Below are positions 42,859-51,449 of a stretch of DNA of 64,000 nt, one piece after another (within the stretch, counting starts at the first letter, position 1; each line of letters begins with the position of its first letter). The stretch is from NCBI RefSeq assembly GCF_012273015.1, contig NZ_CP050954.1:4194001-4258000 (forward strand). Direction: 5' to 3'. The translations under genes were made by a program, and so were the position numbers. This stretch comes from Hymenobacter sp. BT18 (GTDB lineage Bacteria; Bacteroidota; Bacteroidia; Cytophagales; Hymenobacteraceae). Under the pieces are notes generated by a model. It ran no database searches. It was not told where the DNA came from and saw only the letters and a program-made list of their open reading frames with translations.

Positions 42859-43572
42859 CTACTTCAACCGGCCCATACCACCGTCCACCGGCAGTACCTG
42901 GCCGGTGATGAAGGAGCCGTGGTCAGAGAGCAGGAAGGAGGCCATGTAGGCCAGGTCTTCGGGCTCCCCAATGCGCTGCAGGGGGTGGCGCTTGGCGCTG
43001 GCTTCGGCTTTTTCGGGCGTGTTGAGCAGGGCAGCGGCCAGAGGAGTATTGGTGAGCGACGGGGCCACGGCATTCACCCGCACGCCGCTGGCGGCATACT
43101 CGGCGGCCAGAGCACGGGTGAGGCCCTCCACGGCGGCTTTGGAAGTAGCAATGCTGGCGTGGAAAGCCATGCCCGTATCGGCGGCTACCGTGCTAAACAG
43201 CACCACCGACGCGCCGCCCGCCTTCTTCAGCCGCTTCATGCTGGCCTGCAGCACTTGCACCGCGCCCAACACGTTCAGCTCAAAATCACCGCGGAAATCT
43301 TCCACCGGAATCCGCTCGAAGGGCCGGAGCTTGATGTTGCCGGGGCAGTACACCACGCCGTGCAGGACCTCGGGCAGAGCATCGAGGGCCGAACCCAGGG
43401 GCTGGGTCACGTCGAGAGAAAAGAAGGTAGTATTAAGCTCGGCCAGCTCGGCCGACTGGTGGCGGGAGGCGGTGTACAGGCTGGCGCCCAGGCCGTGCAG
43501 CAGCCGGGCCGTAGCCAACCCAATGCCTGAGGAAGCGCCCACGATGAGAATGTTCTTGTCAGTGAATTGCAT
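42859..43572 (-). CDS. SDR family protein lacking the catalytic Tyr
   Basis: The 237-residue Rossmann protein has the SDR nucleotide-binding motif VGASSGIG (11-18), a CPGN element (76-79) and VLFSTVAA with Ser127, followed by Lys145 in ATSKAAVEG. The position that should hold the catalytic Tyr of YxxxK is Ile141 (SIATSK). The C-terminal part (GEPEDLAYMASFLLSDHGSF, then ITGQVLPVDGG) is normal. It may be a non-oxidoreductase SDR or use a different acid. The neighbours suggest co-expression with photolyase. Confidence 0.85.
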   Translation of the reverse strand: MQFTDKNILIVGASSGIGLATARLLHGLGASLYTASRHQSAELAELNTTFFSLDVTQPLGSALDALPEVLHGVVYCPGNIKLRPFERIPVEDFRGDFELNVLGAVQVLQASMKRLKKAGGASVVLFSTVAADTGMAFHASIATSKAAVEGLTRALAAEYAASGVRVNAVAPSLTNTPLAAALLNTPEKAEASAKRHPLQRIGEPEDLAYMASFLLSDHGSFITGQVLPVDGGMGRLK

Positions 43573-43774
43573 GGTAGAAATTGTAGGAAGCAGGAAAGCG
43601 TGTTTTGCTAACCTGGACAGGTACGTTTGGTTTCGCAGATTTTACTTATTCAAGATCAAACAGGAAGCAGTTGATTGCGAAATTCTGCTCTTTAGCAAAA
43701 ATTCGCTGCTGCTTACCGCTTCATTCAGTAGCTTGCAGTCCGCTTTCACCCTTACCTAAACACCGCTTTCCAAG

Positions 43775-46700
43775 ATGAATATCCGCAAACTGCTGGTCGC
43801 CAATCGGGGCGAAATTGCCATTCGGGTCCTACGTGCAGCAACGGAGCTTGGCATTCCTACGGTCGCCATCTACACCTACGAGGACCGGTACTCCCTGCAC
43901 CGCTACAAAGCCGATGAGGCGTACCAAGTCGGGCGCGATGATGAGCCGTTGAAACCGTATCTGGACATCGAGGGTCTTATCCGCACGGCCAAGGAAAATG
44001 GTGTTAATGCCATTCACCCGGGCTACGGCTTTCTAAGCGAAAATGCCACGCTGGCCCGGCGCTGCCGCGAGGAAGGAATCATCTTTATCGGGCCCCGCCC
44101 CGAAGTAATGGAAGCCCTCGGCGACAAAGTAGCCGCCAAGCGCGTGGCCGTTGAGTGCCAGGTGCCTATTATCGAAAGCAGCCAGCAGGACCTCACCAGC
44201 TTCGACGTGGCCCTGGAAGAGGCGCACCGCATTGGCTACCCCGTAATGCTGAAGGCCGCTTCCGGCGGGGGCGGCCGGGGCATGCGCGTCATCCGCGACG
44301 ACGACCAGCTGGAAAAAGGGTTTTTTGAGGCCCGCAACGAGGCCCTCAAAGCCTTCGGCGACGATACCGTGTTCCTCGAAAAGTTTGTGGAACAGCCCAA
44401 GCACATTGAGGTTCAGCTGGTAGCCGACAACTATGGCGGCCTGATGCACCTTTACGAGCGGGACTGCTCGGTGCAGCGGCGGTACCAGAAAGTGGTAGAG
44501 GTAGCGCCTTCCCTGAACCTGCCCGACCACATGCGTCACTTGCTGTATGAGTACGCGCTGCGCCTGGGCCGGGCCGTGAACTACAACAACGTGGGCACGG
44601 TGGAATTCCTGGTAAACCCCGAGCAGGACCGGATTTACTTTATCGAGGTGAACCCGCGCATTCAGGTGGAGCACACCGTCACGGAGATGATTACGGGCGT
44701 CGACCTGATCAAAACCCAGCTCTACATTGCGGCCGGCTACCGACTTTCGGACCCCGAAATTGGGCTGGGAACGGATGCCAAGCCCCTGAAAACGGGCTAC
44801 GCCATCCAGTGCCGCATCACTACTGAGGACCCTGAGCAGGATTTCAAGCCCGACTACGGCACCATTACCGCTTACCGCTCGGCCGGGGGCTTCGGCATCC
44901 GCCTCGATCAGGGTTCCGTGTACACCGGCGTGAAGGTGTCACCCTTCTTCGATTCGCTGCTGGTGAAGGTGTCAGCCCACGCGCCTACACTGGCCAGCGC
45001 GGCCCAGAAAATGGCGCGTACCCTGGATGAGTTCCGGGTACGTGGAGTGAGTACCAACATCCAGTTTCTGCAAAATATCATTGCCCACCCGGTGTTCATG
45101 GCCGGCGAGGCCAACGTGGACTTCATCAAAGACCACCAGGAGCTGTTCAAGTTCAAGACCCGGCAGGACCGCGCTACCAAGGTGCTGAGCTTTCTCGGCA
45201 ACGTGATTGTGAACGGCAACCCCGATGTGAAGGGCCTGGTGGACCCCAAGCGGGAGCTGCGCAAGCCGCACCTGCCCGAGTGTGGCCCGGGCCCCGCGCA
45301 GCCGGGCACTAAGGACAAGCTCACGGAGCTGGGCCCTGAGAAATTTGCCCAGTGGCTGCGGGCCGAAAAGCAGATTCACTACACCGATACGACCCTGCGC
45401 GACGCCCACCAGAGCCTGCTGGCCACGCGCATGCGCACCTACGATATGCTGAAAGTGGCGGAGCGCTACGCCATTCAGCACCCCCAAACCTTCTCCCTGG
45501 AGTGCTGGGGCGGCGCTACTTTCGACGTGGCCCTGCGCTTTTTGCACGAGGACCCCTGGGAGCGGTTGGCCAAGCTGCGCAAGGCTGTGCCCAACATCCT
45601 GCTGCAGATGCTGATCCGTGGCGCCAACGGCGTAGGTTACAAGGCGTATCCGGACAACCTTACGGAGCGGTTTGTGCAGCAGGCCGCCGAAACCGGCATC
45701 GACGTCTTCCGCATCTTCGACTCCCTGAACTGGATGCCGGGCATGGAAGCCTGCATTGGGTTTGTGCGCAACAAAACCGACCGGTTAGCCGAAGCCAGCA
45801 TCTGCTACACCGGCGACATTCTCGACCCCCGGCGCAACAAGAAGTACAACCTGGAATACTACCTGCGCCTGGCCCGGCAGATTGAGGACGCCGGCGCGCA
45901 CATTCTGTGTATCAAGGACATGGCCGGTCTGCTGAAGCCGTACGCGGCTACCGAGCTGATTACAGCTCTGCGCGACACGGTACAGCTGCCTATTCACCTG
46001 CACACCCACGATACGTCCTCCCTGCAGCCGGCCACTTACTTAAAGGCCGTAGAAGCTGGGGTAGATGTAATCGATGTGGCTATGGGCTCCCTCTCGGGGT
46101 TGACCTCGCAACCCAACTTCAACTCCGTGGTAGAAATGCTGCGCGGGCAGGAGCGGCACCGGGAGTTCGACCAACAGTCGCTCAATGAATTCTCTAACTA
46201 CTGGGAAACTGTGCGCGAGTACTATTACCCGTTTGAGTCGGGTCTGAAGGCCGGCACCTCGGAGGTATTCCAGCACGAAATTCCGGGCGGGCAGTACTCC
46301 AACCTTCGACCCCAGGCCTCGGCCCTAGGCTTGCTGGATAAGTTTGAAACGGTGAAAACCACCTTTGCCGACGTAAACCAGCTTTTCGGCGACATCGTGA
46401 AGGTAACGCCCTCGTCGAAAGTAGTGGGGGATATGGCCCTGTTCCTGGTGTCGAACAACCTCACTACCCAGGATGTACTGGAGAAAGGCGCTACGCTCAA
46501 CTTCCCGGAGTCGGTGCGGGAGCTGTTCCGCGGCGACATTGGCCAACCCGAAGGCGGGTGGCCACGGGATGTGCAGCAGGTGATTCTCAAGGAGGAAACA
46601 CCCTTTACCGACCGTCCCAATGAGCACCTTGCGCCCATCGACTTTGACGCTGAGTGGCAGCGTTTCGAGAAGAAGTTTGGGCAGCGCGGTAAGTTCACGG

Positions 46701-47221
46701 ATGTATTGTCCTGGCTGCTGTACCCAAAGGTATTTGAGCAATACTGGGCCCACGTGCAGCAGTACGGTGAGGTGTCGGTCGTGCCTACACCGGTGTTTTA
46801 CTATGGCCTGCAGCCCGGCGATGAAACCATTATCGACATTGCCCGGGGCAAAAGCATTATTGTGGGCCTGCAAAGCATTGGCCCGGTCAACGAAGACGGC
46901 TGCCGCACGATTTTCTTTACCCTCAACGGCCAGACCCGCAACCTCGAAATCCGGGATACCAGCGTAGAGGTAAAGCGCATTCAAAACCCGAAAGCCGACA
47001 AAGCCAATCCCCGCCAGGTGGGCGCTCCGCTGCAGGGCATGCTGTCGAGGGTGCTGGTGGAGAAAGGCCAGGCGGTGCGCAAAAACACCCCGCTCTTCAT
47101 CATCGAGGCCATGAAGATGGAAACTACTATTACGGCCACCCAGGATAGCACCGTACAAGCCGTGAACCTAACGGAAGGTGCGCTGGTTAACGCTGATGAT
47201 CTGGTACTCACGCTTGCCTAA
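43775..47221 (+). CDS. pyc: Pyruvate carboxylase
   Basis: The 1148-residue single-chain enzyme carboxylates pyruvate to oxaloacetate with ATP and biotin. Domains in order: biotin carboxylase (1-450; KLLVANRGEIAIRVLRA, KAASGGGGRGMRVI, IEVNPRIQVEHTVTE), carboxyltransferase (about 525-830; YTDTTLRDAHQSLLATRMRT, MLIRGANGVGYKAYPDN, HTHDTSSLQPATYL), the PYC/tetramerisation region, and biotinyl carrier (1070-1148; IIEAMKMETT, biotinylated Lys1114). Full length and all motifs are present. It refills the TCA cycle and feeds gluconeogenesis. Monocistronic. Confidence 0.98.
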   Translation: MNIRKLLVANRGEIAIRVLRAATELGIPTVAIYTYEDRYSLHRYKADEAYQVGRDDEPLKPYLDIEGLIRTAKENGVNAIHPGYGFLSENATLARRCREEGIIFIGPRPEVMEALGDKVAAKRVAVECQVPIIESSQQDLTSFDVALEEAHRIGYPVMLKAASGGGGRGMRVIRDDDQLEKGFFEARNEALKAFGDDTVFLEKFVEQPKHIEVQLVADNYGGLMHLYERDCSVQRRYQKVVEVAPSLNLPDHMRHLLYEYALRLGRAVNYNNVGTVEFLVNPEQDRIYFIEVNPRIQVEHTVTEMITGVDLIKTQLYIAAGYRLSDPEIGLGTDAKPLKTGYAIQCRITTEDPEQDFKPDYGTITAYRSAGGFGIRLDQGSVYTGVKVSPFFDSLLVKVSAHAPTLASAAQKMARTLDEFRVRGVSTNIQFLQNIIAHPVFMAGEANVDFIKDHQELFKFKTRQDRATKVLSFLGNVIVNGNPDVKGLVDPKRELRKPHLPECGPGPAQPGTKDKLTELGPEKFAQWLRAEKQIHYTDTTLRDAHQSLLATRMRTYDMLKVAERYAIQHPQTFSLECWGGATFDVALRFLHEDPWERLAKLRKAVPNILLQMLIRGANGVGYKAYPDNLTERFVQQAAETGIDVFRIFDSLNWMPGMEACIGFVRNKTDRLAEASICYTGDILDPRRNKKYNLEYYLRLARQIEDAGAHILCIKDMAGLLKPYAATELITALRDTVQLPIHLHTHDTSSLQPATYLKAVEAGVDVIDVAMGSLSGLTSQPNFNSVVEMLRGQERHREFDQQSLNEFSNYWETVREYYYPFESGLKAGTSEVFQHEIPGGQYSNLRPQASALGLLDKFETVKTTFADVNQLFGDIVKVTPSSKVVGDMALFLVSNNLTTQDVLEKGATLNFPESVRELFRGDIGQPEGGWPRDVQQVILKEETPFTDRPNEHLAPIDFDAEWQRFEKKFGQRGKFTDVLSWLLYPKVFEQYWAHVQQYGEVSVVPTPVFYYGLQPGDETIIDIARGKSIIVGLQSIGPVNEDGCRTIFFTLNGQTRNLEIRDTSVEVKRIQNPKADKANPRQVGAPLQGMLSRVLVEKGQAVRKNTPLFIIEAMKMETTITATQDSTVQAVNLTEGALVNADDLVLTLA

Positions 47222-47266
47222 GCGCCGAAGTGCGTAAATTGGGCAACGCATTTACGCTTAGTCAGC

Positions 47267-48040
47267 ATGAAGAAATCAAACGTATTTTTTGTTCGTTGTA
47301 CACTGGCCGCCTTGGCGACCCTGGCGTTGGCGCTGCCAGCAGCGGCTCAGCAAGCCACGGGCAGCGCCCTGGGCGACCAGGAAAACCTGCGGCTGCTGTC
47401 GGGGGGTGATGTCAATGCCGCCATTATTACCGTTGATAAACGGTACGAGGGCGTACGGGGCACGCCATTTTTACTGCCTGTATGGGCTTCCGGTAATCTG
47501 TTGCTTGCCTCGCAAAAGCAAGTAGCGGGTGTACCCCTCAAGTACGATGTCTATAACCAGCAGCTAATGGCCAAACGCCCGGCCGGCGACTCGCTGTGGG
47601 TGGAACTGCGCAACATTCGGGAGTTCACGCTGACCGACCCGCGGGCGCTGCCCGGGCAGGCTAACCAGCGCCGCTTCCGCCGCTTCAGCGGAGCACCGGG
47701 GCTGCCTCCCCGCACCGATTTTCTGGAAGTCCTGCACGATTCGGGCCCGTATCAACTACTTAAACGCCCGGGCAAGCAGCTGGTAAAAGCCAACTATCAG
47801 CAGGCGTACAGTGCCGATAAGCCCTATGATGAACTGGTAGACAATACGGACTATTACCTGCTAAGCCCGCAGGGTACGCTTTCCCCGGTTAAGCCCGCTG
47901 CAAAAGCTTTACTGTCAGCCGTGCCGGGCGAGTTTCAGGAACCGCTTCGAGCCAAGCTGAAGAAGGCACCATTACGCACTGAGTCGGACTTGTTTAACGC
48001 CGTCTCGGAGTTGAACCTACTGGCCAGTGCCAAAAAGTAA
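47267..48040 (+). CDS. Exported hypothetical protein
   Basis: The 257-residue product has a signal peptide (VRCTLAALATLALALPAAAQQ). No family was recognised. The mature part contains YKYDVYNQQLMAKRPAGDS-like sequence (LKYDVYNQQLMAKRPAGDSL), WVELRNIREFTL and DYYLLSPQGTLSPVK. It follows pyruvate carboxylase by 45 bases, over a weak hairpin, and may be read through from it. A strong terminator follows. Confidence 0.65.
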   Translation: MKKSNVFFVRCTLAALATLALALPAAAQQATGSALGDQENLRLLSGGDVNAAIITVDKRYEGVRGTPFLLPVWASGNLLLASQKQVAGVPLKYDVYNQQLMAKRPAGDSLWVELRNIREFTLTDPRALPGQANQRRFRRFSGAPGLPPRTDFLEVLHDSGPYQLLKRPGKQLVKANYQQAYSADKPYDELVDNTDYYLLSPQGTLSPVKPAAKALLSAVPGEFQEPLRAKLKKAPLRTESDLFNAVSELNLLASAKK

Positions 48041-48062
48041 AGCCGTCCGTGCGGCCAGTTTA

Positions 48063-48096
48063 CGCCCCGGCAACGTCTGTTGCCGGGGCGTTTTTT
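48063..48096 (+). terminator. Rho-independent terminator
   Basis: CGCCCCGGCAAC / GTTGCCGGGGCG (12 bp, perfect) with a GTCT loop and six T residues, 22 bases past the stop of the exported protein gene. Confidence 0.92.
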
Positions 48097-48445
48097 CGTT
48101 ATGCCTGCCGTGCCTATCCCGGCTTTCAGCCTTGCTCGATTTTGTGTCGGTGGTCCTGGCTTCCTGCTCACTACGTGTGAGGTGGGCAGGGGCGAAGGCG
48201 GGCGGGCGTGCCCGACAACTAAAGCCTGGCCTACGTGTTGAAATAGCGTAACTTGCTCATGCGACAGCACTTTTCGGACGACGTGTCTTGATCAAGGCGG
48301 CATTCCGGCCGGCTGCAAGCAACAAACCTCGCCGAAAAGCGTCTGTAGGTTTCTTTTCCTCCCCAACTGATAGCGAAGCGGCACTGTTGTTGCTTCGTGC
48401 CAGCACTCGTTCTGCCCTCGCGCCTACGCACCACCCCCTCTCTCC
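48097..48445. other. Intergenic region upstream of the M28 peptidase
   Basis: About 350 bases in which I see no supported gene or repeat. It should contain the peptidase promoter, but no clear TAnnTTTG element was found. Confidence 0.5.
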
Positions 48446-49783
48446 ATGAAATCGGTTTTTGTAACTGCCCTGTTTTTACACGCTGTGTTGCTGGGTTACG
48501 GGCAAAAAAAGGCCAGCCCGCCCGCTATATCAGAAGGCATTCCTGCGGCCACGGTTGAGCGGCTGGAACGCGCCCTGGCTGCCGATGAAATGCAGGGGCG
48601 CGGCGTGCAGGGCGGCGCGAACAAAGCTGCCCAGCTGCTGATAGCCGAGTTTGAGCGTATCGGGCTGCAGCCCTTGCCGGGGCAGGCTTCCTTCGAGCAG
48701 AAGTTTACTGCTTTTGAAACCCGGACCACGGCGTTGTTTGTGCAATTAAACAACCAACCGATTGCGCGGGACAAAACGCTGCTGATTTCGGGTGAGCCTC
48801 ACTTGAACTGGGCCGACGACGACCAGAGTGCGCGGGTAATGGTGATTGGGGCGGAAGCCAACCTGATGAAGGTGATACGCCCCTTGCTGCAGCCCACCGA
48901 AAACGTCGTGGTTTTCATCGACCCGGCGCATGCCGCTGCTTTCCAGAAGGTGGCCGACTACGTGGCGCACAGCAACGTGCACGCCGAAAAACCCGGCCCG
49001 TATTCGGTGGTAATGGCGCTGGCATCTGTGGGCAACGGCGCCGTAAAATTCAGAGTAGCTGCGAATACATCCGTACGCCCAGTGGAGCTACGCAACATTG
49101 TTGGAACGCTACCGGGGCGCGAACCAGCCCGCGCAAACGAGCAAGTAATATTTTCGGCCCACTACGACCACCTGGGCTTGGTGACCAAAGTAGCCGGCGA
49201 CTCTATTGCTAATGGAGCTGATGATGATGCCAGCGGCACCACGGCCGTGGTGGCATTGGCTGAGCACTTTAAAAAGCGCAACGATAATGCCCGCACCCTG
49301 ATTTTCTCGGCCTTCACGGCGGAGGAAATCGGTGGGCTGGGCTCCCGTTACTTTGCCAGCAAGCTGAACCCGCAGCAGGTAGTTGCCATGTTCAACATTG
49401 AGATGATTGGCAAAGTGGCAAAATTCGGCCCGAACACCGCTTTCATCACCGGCTTCGATAAATCGGACTTCGGCTCCATTCTGCAGCGTAACCTGCAGGG
49501 CTCGGCGTTTCGTTTCGAGCCTGACCCATACCCTGAGCAAAACCTGTTCTACCGCTCCGATAATGCCTCGTTGGCGCGGCTAGGTGTACCAGCCCACAGC
49601 ATCAGCACCGACCAGATTCCGACCGATAAGTTCTACCATACCGTAGACGATGAAGTAGAGACCCTCAATCTGACGAACATGACGGCGGTAATCAGCGCTA
49701 TTGCCCGCAGTGCCAAGAGCATTATCAGTGGCCAGGATACACCTACTCGCCTCGTGGCGGAGCCCAGCCAAGCCGCGCGCTAA
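48446..49783 (+). CDS. M28 family zinc peptidase, secreted
   Basis: The 445-residue protein has a signal peptide (MKSVFVTALFLHAVLLGYGQ) and an M28 catalytic domain with two-zinc site residues His239 (SAHYDH), the bridging Asp in GADDDAS (259-261), Glu293-Glu294 in TAEEIGG, Glu319 in NIEMIG (Asp in many members) and a late His in VPAHSIST. A protease-associated-like insert lies between about 85 and 210. It is probably a secreted aminopeptidase. Confidence 0.92.
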   Translation: MKSVFVTALFLHAVLLGYGQKKASPPAISEGIPAATVERLERALAADEMQGRGVQGGANKAAQLLIAEFERIGLQPLPGQASFEQKFTAFETRTTALFVQLNNQPIARDKTLLISGEPHLNWADDDQSARVMVIGAEANLMKVIRPLLQPTENVVVFIDPAHAAAFQKVADYVAHSNVHAEKPGPYSVVMALASVGNGAVKFRVAANTSVRPVELRNIVGTLPGREPARANEQVIFSAHYDHLGLVTKVAGDSIANGADDDASGTTAVVALAEHFKKRNDNARTLIFSAFTAEEIGGLGSRYFASKLNPQQVVAMFNIEMIGKVAKFGPNTAFITGFDKSDFGSILQRNLQGSAFRFEPDPYPEQNLFYRSDNASLARLGVPAHSISTDQIPTDKFYHTVDDEVETLNLTNMTAVISAIARSAKSIISGQDTPTRLVAEPSQAAR

Positions 49784-49795
49784 CCGCTTGGTCTC

Positions 49796-49852
49796 GTTAG
49801 AAAACAAAAAGCCCCGGTATGTTAAGAATACCGGGGCTTTTTGTTTTCTAAC
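49796..49852. terminator. Bidirectional terminator
   Basis: A perfect 25-bp stem containing AAAAAGCCCCGGTAT / ATACCGGGGCTTTTT with a 7-base loop, between two converging genes. Confidence 0.92.
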
Positions 49853-49853
49853 G

Positions 49854-50105
49854 TTAGGGACGGGTTTGTTCGGTTTTGGGTGGCAGTAGCACTACGGAGT
49901 CAGGTGTGGCGGGCACTTGGCTGGCTGGCGCTACTGGCTCTTCGTGCAAACGAGCCATGGCCCGTTCCGAGGGTGAATCGGGCTCTGGGTCGCCGAACCC
50001 GGTTATGGTTACGTGTGTGGCCGCTTGTAAACCCTGGGCGCGGGTAGAGAAGTGGCTGATAAGCAAAAGGGCCAGTAGCAGAAGGAATCGGTAAAGTGTT
50101 TTCAT
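49854..50105 (-). CDS. Small exported hypothetical protein
   Basis: The 83-residue product has a convincing signal peptide (MKTLYRFLLLLALLLISHFS to TRAQ) and a Pro/Ser/Glu-rich mature part of about 59 residues with no recognised domain. A terminator lies 2 bases past its stop codon, which supports a real gene end. A lone short gene; function unknown. Confidence 0.55.
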   Translation of the reverse strand: MKTLYRFLLLLALLLISHFSTRAQGLQAATHVTITGFGDPEPDSPSERAMARLHEEPVAPASQVPATPDSVVLLPPKTEQTRP

Positions 50106-50259
50106 AGACGTAGGGTGTAAAGGAAGAGTGCAACAAAATTATCTAATATCTATATATTCATCAATCACACAATGATGTGATGACTACGTAAACACGAAGG
50201 TTCGTAGAGCCGGTGCCCTATTGCCCAGTGCAGGAGCTGGGCTGACTGGCAGCCGGAAA

Positions 50260-50337
50260 AGCCGAAAGCCGTGACAAGCTTCCTGGAGGTGCTTTGCTGT
50301 AAAAGCACCTCTAGGAAGCTTGTCACGGCTTTCGGCT
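50260..50337. repeat. 36-bp inverted repeat
   Basis: Arms of 36 bases (starting AGCCGAAAGCCGTGACAAGC) pair with a single mismatch around a 6-base loop, directly downstream of the stop of the gene ending at 50352 (minus strand). It has no T run. Confidence 0.85.
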
Positions 50338-50351
50338 CCTGATGAAAAAAT

Positions 50352-51167
50352 CTACTTGGGCAGGCGCATGCTTAGGCCAGTACCCACCAGCAGACCTGGG
50401 TTATTGAGCTGATGACCAGCCGTGACATCGAAGCGGATGCCCGGGCTTGGGCGCCAATACACGCCGGTGGTTACTCCCTTCCGCCAGGTAAAGCGGCCCA
50501 GCGCGTAAGCTTCGGTGAAAAAGCCAAAGTTGCCGCCCAAAGGGCCATTCAGGGCAACACTGGCCGTGTATTCTCCCACTTTGGTATCGGCTGCCCGAAA
50601 GCCGCGCTGCTTAAACCCAAAGTTACCTTCTAACCCGTACCGCTGCCCGAGTAGCTGCGATATCAGCAGTCGGGCGCTGGGCTCATACGTTTTATTGAGG
50701 TAGGACGCGTCTCCGTTGGGTAGCGTCATCTCAGCCAGCACAACTACCTGGGAACGGGCGTTCTGAACGGTAGAAGCCAAAAACTTAGCCCCCACGGTGA
50801 GCGGAGCAAAGCCGCCAGGTGAACGGAGGCCGGATGTCTCGCCCGTTGCCGGTCGGGGCAATTGGTGCAAATAGCCCTGAGTAGCCCGTAGCTCGATATG
50901 ATTAAAAAAGCCAATGCGGAGCGTGGCGGCAGAAAGGGTACGGTGGCGGCCCAGGGCCGCAGATTCCGGCAGTTGCTGAATGCCCGCGTCTACTTGCACC
51001 TGACCTGGGTACAGCATATTGGTGGTGATGGTAACACCCGGTCGATCGGGGCGAATGTTACGCACGAATGGCGAATCGGTTAGTTCATTGCCCGAGCTTG
51101 TTTGGGCCAAGGAGTGGGAAGCAGCGCTTAGCAACGCGGCCATGCCCAGCAGAATGGTCTTTTGCAT
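50352..51167 (-). CDS. Predicted outer membrane beta-barrel protein (PF13557-like)
   Basis: The 271-residue product has a signal peptide (MQKTILLGMAALLSAASHSLA), then IRPDRPGVTITTNMLYPGQVQVDAGIQ, alternating beta-strands, and a C-terminal strand ending in GTGLSMRLPK. This resembles the MetA-pathway outer membrane/transporter-like family (PF13557). A porin-like role is likely, the solute unknown. Confidence 0.65.
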   Translation of the reverse strand: MQKTILLGMAALLSAASHSLAQTSSGNELTDSPFVRNIRPDRPGVTITTNMLYPGQVQVDAGIQQLPESAALGRHRTLSAATLRIGFFNHIELRATQGYLHQLPRPATGETSGLRSPGGFAPLTVGAKFLASTVQNARSQVVVLAEMTLPNGDASYLNKTYEPSARLLISQLLGQRYGLEGNFGFKQRGFRAADTKVGEYTASVALNGPLGGNFGFFTEAYALGRFTWRKGVTTGVYWRPSPGIRFDVTAGHQLNNPGLLVGTGLSMRLPK

Positions 51168-51449
51168 GTGGGCTGGACACCCCGCGCTACATGATAGTTC
51201 AGCAATGGGTTAGCAAAACTTTGGCTTTACGCCATTTTGTTCGAATAGTTACACGAATAAGTTATTTGTTCATACCTATACTGCTATGTGCATTCCCGTG
51301 CACAGAAGCCAGAAAGCTTCGGCCCCGCTCCTTTTACGTGCCGTTTTTGTAGATCCTATACCGATACCGAATAGTTTGGCGCGGGTGCAGAATGCCAGCA
51401 AGAAAAAGCTCCCTGGCAGGAATGTCCAAGCTAAGCAGATCGTACGGTG

